The notes under the pieces were generated by a model that made no database searches, had not been told where the DNA came from, and saw nothing but the letters and a program-made list of their open reading frames with translations. The translations under genes were made by a program, and so were the position numbers. From Paragordius varius (taxonomy: Eukaryota; Nematomorpha): a stretch of DNA of 64,000 nt. Shown in pieces: positions 60,431 through 64,000 of this stretch (positions are counted from its first letter, which is position 1; each line of letters begins with the position of its first letter). Location: positions 6,262,001 through 6,326,000 of the forward strand of contig OZ176057.1 of the NCBI GenBank assembly GCA_964247055.1, read 5' to 3'.

Positions 60431-62527
60431 CTACTTTTTCCAAAAAGGCCAAGATTTCCAATCTTTTTTTGGCGGGAGTGTTATTCCATTTTCATTGGGA
60501 ATGTTGGGTTTTAAATTGAGAAATCCAATCCGAGTATGGTTTAAGCCTTGGTTCATTACAATATCCAAATGGAGTTTGTAATTTTTTTCTGGTTCAAATT
60601 TATGATTGTAGGTGTGTTCATTTTTTGATACCTATGATAGAAATACAGTTAAAATTGAAATTATACGGACAAAATAAAAACAATTCCTGAGACACGAACT
60701 GGCTCTATTGGGCTTGGAACCAACCCTGTTTTCATTCCATTTCGAAATCTTAGGATCAGCACGGTACCGAGTCCACCTCCAAAACTCCCATATGTTATTA
60801 AAAAATAAAATTGTTTTTTTTTAAATAAAATATTTTTTGTGGTTTTTTATCAAAATGGAAGGACACCATCATAATTTAAAAATTTATTGTTTAAATATTT
60901 TTTTGAGAAAATAATCATATGGTAACATTTTTTCTCTTATCCGATTGAAATTTTTTGAATATCTTATCTTGAACATTTAATAGAGCCACAGAATAATTAT
61001 TTATGCATATTAATTTAAATTTATAGAAGAATATATACCGTATTAATTTAAAATTAATACGGTAAAAACTTATATATTTAGCATTGTTTAAAAAAAGAAA
61101 ATATGATAAATATATCCAGTTTGTCCCTTCTTATATTTTATTTTTAAATATCCACCTAAATGCTTTTATAATCCCTAAATTTTAACAAAACCAAGCATAT
61201 CAATTATAGAACGCAAAAAATGAGTCACACTTTATATCAGTGGTACTTAAACTGCGACCCACGAGCCGTATCCCCTCAAACTGATTTTCCCATGCCAAAA
61301 TAAATTTTATCTTTCAATTCAATATAAACTGAAATGAAACCGGTTTTAAACTGTCCAGAACCGGTACCGAAACCGCTTAATTAAACCGGTGCCGGAATTT
61401 TAGGAAACACCCTTGCTTCCATTTTTATTATGAGAATCCCGATAGTTTCAGGTATAACTATTTTCGATCTGGTACAAAGCCCGGATAAAAGCTAAAGACT
61501 TTCTAAATACACTAAAAGACAACCATTATATTTTCTACATTAATTATAGAGTTCATTTCATAACTTTCCATTTTTTAACACAATTGAACCTTATACTGTC
61601 AAATTATATTGTATTATATTTTAGTTGATTCAATTTGGATTCATTAGAGAGAAAATTAGTACACTAATTTTGGCAATACGTTTGTGTTTTTGCCACCAAC
61701 TATTTAATCAGTCAAATCATAGAATATTTAGTAAAAAACATTTCTATAATGAAAAGTATGCGGTCAAACATAAAGATTAAAAGGCAAATATTTTTTACGA
61801 GAAGACCATCAATCATACTTTTAAAATTTTAATATATTAAAATAAAAAGCATCGTTTTGTTTGCAAAACGAGAATCAGCAGAAATGTAAATTGGTATTGT
61901 ACTCAATTATCTTGTCAAAAATTATAATTTTATAATTCAAGATCAAAAAAGTATGGCTGTCTTTTGGGACGAAACATTTGTCTTTTAATTTTTACTGTTA
62001 CATTATACACCATAAAACTAAAAAATAAAGAGAATATCCATCAGAAGCGCACAATATAATCGGTTTAATTTTCGTTATTATAAATAAATATACTTTTTAA
62101 CATAGCGAAAAACCGTTTAACTATTAATATAATATACCTACCTCTTTATCCAAATATAACTTTCCAGTATATTCTTCGGTGATTATCAGCTTTTGATATA
62201 ATATTTTAGCGGTGTCGACTCCTTTCAAATCCCAAGATATTTTGTAATCTCCGTTACCAATATGTTTAATGTCAAAGTCATCTCTATCCGGATTGCCTAA
62301 ATTATTGTAATGTAATAATTTAAATTTTACAAAGAAAACATAAAAATTAAAGGACAATTATTTTTTTAAACTGAAAATATTTACATAAACTATATATTTA
62401 TATAAAAAGATTTAATTCTTTATTTAAAAGATCTATAATTTTCAATCAAATCATAAAATAAACCTTTTGCAAAGGAAATGAAGATCAAAACACCATATAT
62501 TATCATGAAAGCTTTAAAGTAATCCAT
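60431..62527 (-). CDS. Small secreted protein with one FN3-like domain
   Basis: Three exons, minus strand: 62,527-62,464; 62,296-62,142; 60,631-60,431, joining in phases 1 and 0, for 139 residues. Exon 1 is a signal peptide (MDYFKAFMIYGVLIFISFAKG). The mature part reads NPDRDDFDIKHIGNGDYKIS, WDLKGVDTAKILYQKLIITE, then EYTGKLYLDKEVSKNEHTYN, HKFEPEKNYKLHLDIVMNQG and a tail ending LPPKKDWKSWPFWKK. The pattern Y-x-I-x-W near residue 40 and Y-x-x-x-x-x-P-x-x-x-Y-x-L-x-L-x-x-x-x-x-x-G near residues 87-110 fits a fibronectin type III fold. There is no cysteine after the signal peptide. I do not recognise the family. Secretion is inferred. The second intron is about 1.5 kb and holds repeat debris. 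Confidence 0.65.
60647..60682. mobile_element. MITE end fragment
   Basis: ACAGTTAAAATTGAAATTAT then ACGGACAAAATAAAAAC, directly outside the acceptor of the FN3-like gene's last exon. No matching right end nearby. Confidence 0.6.
60684..60800. other. GC-richer islet in the FN3-like gene intron
   Basis: About 110 bp with balanced base composition, open on both strands. The plus reading is PETRTGSIGLGTNPVFIPFR then NLRISTVPSPPPKLPYVIKK. The minus reading is GSFGGGLGTVLILRFRNGMK. It could be captured gene sequence carried by the adjoining MITE end. Unassigned. Confidence 0.35.
61235..61410. mobile_element. Fragments with hAT-like ends
   Basis: ATCAGTGGTACTTAAACTGC then GACCCACGAGCCGTATCCCC resembles the terminus of hAT elements that begin CAGTGGTTCTTAAACTGCG. 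It is followed by an ACCGG-rich stretch (AACCGGTTTTAAACTG, GAACCGGTACCGAAACCG). No transposase. Confidence 0.4.
61745..62000. mobile_element. MITE in the FN3-like gene intron
   Basis: Left end GAAAAGTATGCGGTCAAACA then AAAAGGCAAATATTTTTTAC. Right end GGCTGTCTTTTGGGACGAAA then TTTGTCTTTTAATTTTTACT. About 255 bp, drifted. Confidence 0.6.
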
Positions 62528-62784
62528 AATTCAAAAGAAAGTCAGAATGGCAAAATGTATAAAAAACAATTTGAATAACAAAATTTAAATATGGGTAAAA
62601 TGAATATATCAGAGTTTCTAGGATGTGCTGAGTCTGCAAAAACAATATTTTGCAAAAATATACGTAAACAAGGGCTCGATATCTTAAACAAACAAACAAA
62701 AATCTACACCTTAATGAGTTTAATTTAAAATATTTGTTATTTTAAAAAATGCTTTAATAGAATATAAATTTTGTACTTAAGTTT

Positions 62785-62830
62785 AGGGGGGGGGGGGGGG
62801 TGGGCAGCCCTCTAAATTATTGCAGTCCGC
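62785..62830. repeat. Poly-G run with hAT-like end
   Basis: TTTAG followed by about 14 G, then TGGGCAGCCCTC and CAGTCCGCC. Resembles TAGGGGTGGGCA-type hAT ends whose G stretch has expanded. Confidence 0.5.
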
Positions 62831-62999
62831 CTAGAAAAAAAAGTTACAGAATTTGAAAAATAGGGTCTTTTCAAAACGTTATGATTTTACTAATCTCAAA
62901 TTTTGTCAGCAAGCTTGCCAAGATTGGTGAATATAGTAGTATAATAATGATGTTATAATATTTTTTACAGTCTTATTAAATTCTAATAAGAATATCAAT

Positions 63000-63260
63000 A
63001 AAAATTTAAATTATACGGACAAAACATAATAAAACAATTTTTTTACAAAAAAGATCTCTATACTTTTTTATATATCATCTAAATATCATCAAATTACAAT
63101 CGTAAAATACAATATTAATTTCCAATGGATATCTCTAGAAACTTTTCAGTTTTAAACACTATTTTATACCCAAATCAATTAAAAGTATGCTTTGGAAATA
63201 AAATAATCAGCTGATTTTTACGTTTAGTCCCTATAATATCAATTTTAATGTAATTCCACA
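63000..63260. mobile_element. MITE near the window end
   Basis: Left end ATAAAAATTTAAATTATACG then GACAAAACATAATAAAAC. Right end TTTTTACGTTTAGTCCCTAT then AATATCAATTTTAATGTA. Confidence 0.65.
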
Positions 63261-64000
63261 TTTTAGAATGCGGGTCGCTGAATTCCATCAATCATAAATG
63301 CGCAAATTTATACATAATAATTGAAAAGAATAGCGGTATATTGCTTAAATAAAACTTTTTCACCTTTTTAGGGTATTATATCCCAGAGCGATTTAGAATT
63401 TGAAAGAACTATTTAAAATATTAGGTCGCATTTAAAAATATGTTTTCTTAGCCTTTTACGCGCATAATCCAAAAAAAACTTTAAAAATGTAAAAATCATC
63501 ATCTGAAACATTATTTAATTTTATTAATAGAAACTACTTAAGATTACAGGATGCATTTTACCAGCAAATAGAAATTTAATCATTTTTTCAATCGTTTAAT
63601 TAGAGCTGTCTAAATTTTAGGTAGAAGTCAAAAAACTATAAAAAATTAAAAGCTATCAAACACAGGAAAACAATCATAATTAAATTTAAGCAAAAATAAC
63701 TTACTGTAGTATTTTCAAAATTGGGTTCTGCGAAGACTACAAAAAGTGGAGTGGTCTTTATGTATTATTAATATTCAATGAAACTATTTTTGCAAGATAA
63801 AATCTATGTAATTTTTGACGTTCACAATTTTATTTTAGAGTGCATTTGAGATGTAAATTTTTAATCACTCTACAAAAATTTTTTTGACAAAATAATTTTT
63901 TTTCATGAGGTAACTCATGACCAGCAAATTTATTTGCCGTAAAAATTATTATGTGTTGACAACCTAGTTTTTGAAATAATTGAGAGATAATCAAAATCAA

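Larger units (their letters stand above)
62528..64000. other. Right end of window, no gene seen
   Basis: Holds a poly-G run and a possible hAT end (62,785-62,830) and a MITE (63,000-63,260). No exon is supported in the remaining sequence. Confidence 0.45.

Overview
The window is a strongly AT-rich piece of an animal nuclear genome. An arthropod is the best guess, because spliceosomal introns, a Reeler 'defense protein'-type gene, hAT transposons with a DUF4371-like core and an RTE-clade LINE occur together. The species cannot be named from the sequence. I see no tRNA, rRNA, CRISPR or bacterial-style operon.

Positions 1 to about 36,400 are gene-poor and built of nested repeats. The core is a palindromic unit of about 1.1 kb: two decayed copies of the same protein-kinase fragment (activation loop to subdomain XI, STE20/GCK-like), facing each other tail to tail. 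It occurs six times here (starting near 3,015, 8,287, 13,434, 26,718, 29,449 and 32,171) and once more, inverted, at 51,490-52,632. The first three copies sit in higher-order repeats of about 5.2 kb that also hold a decayed LINE reverse transcriptase and a G-rich minisatellite. The next three sit in repeats of about 2.7 kb with a hAT-like end-bearing spacer. A composite hAT insertion (15,722-21,956), itself holding a nearly intact RTE LINE (about 17,165-20,200), interrupts the array.

Positions 37,424-51,130 are a compact host gene cluster. It holds an ELP6-like Elongator subunit (+, two exons, 42-nt intron), a complete MAN1/LEMD3 inner-nuclear-membrane gene (-, about 12 exons: LEM, TM1, TM2, C-terminal region with RRM) and a complete geranylgeranyltransferase-I beta subunit (PGGT1B, +, 8 exons). 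MAN1 and PGGT1B are divergent with only 58 bp between start codons. ELP6 and MAN1 converge. Exon joins were checked by codon phase; PGGT1B totals 402 codons including the stop.

Positions 54,800-62,530 hold smaller genes: two exons of a leucine-rich-repeat protein (-), a Reeler-domain secreted protein (+) and a three-exon gene for a small secreted protein with one FN3-like domain (-). The introns and spacers from about 38 kb onward are seeded with a MITE family of about 240-290 bp whose inverted ends carry AAATTATACGGACAAAACG.

Each exon set suggests one role (tRNA modification, nuclear envelope, prenylation, extracellular or immune proteins). Nothing indicates that they act in one shared pathway. 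The most unusual items are the amplified kinase palindromes, an apparent 22-nt intron in PGGT1B, the 58-bp divergent promoter and the cysteine-free FN3-like secreted protein.
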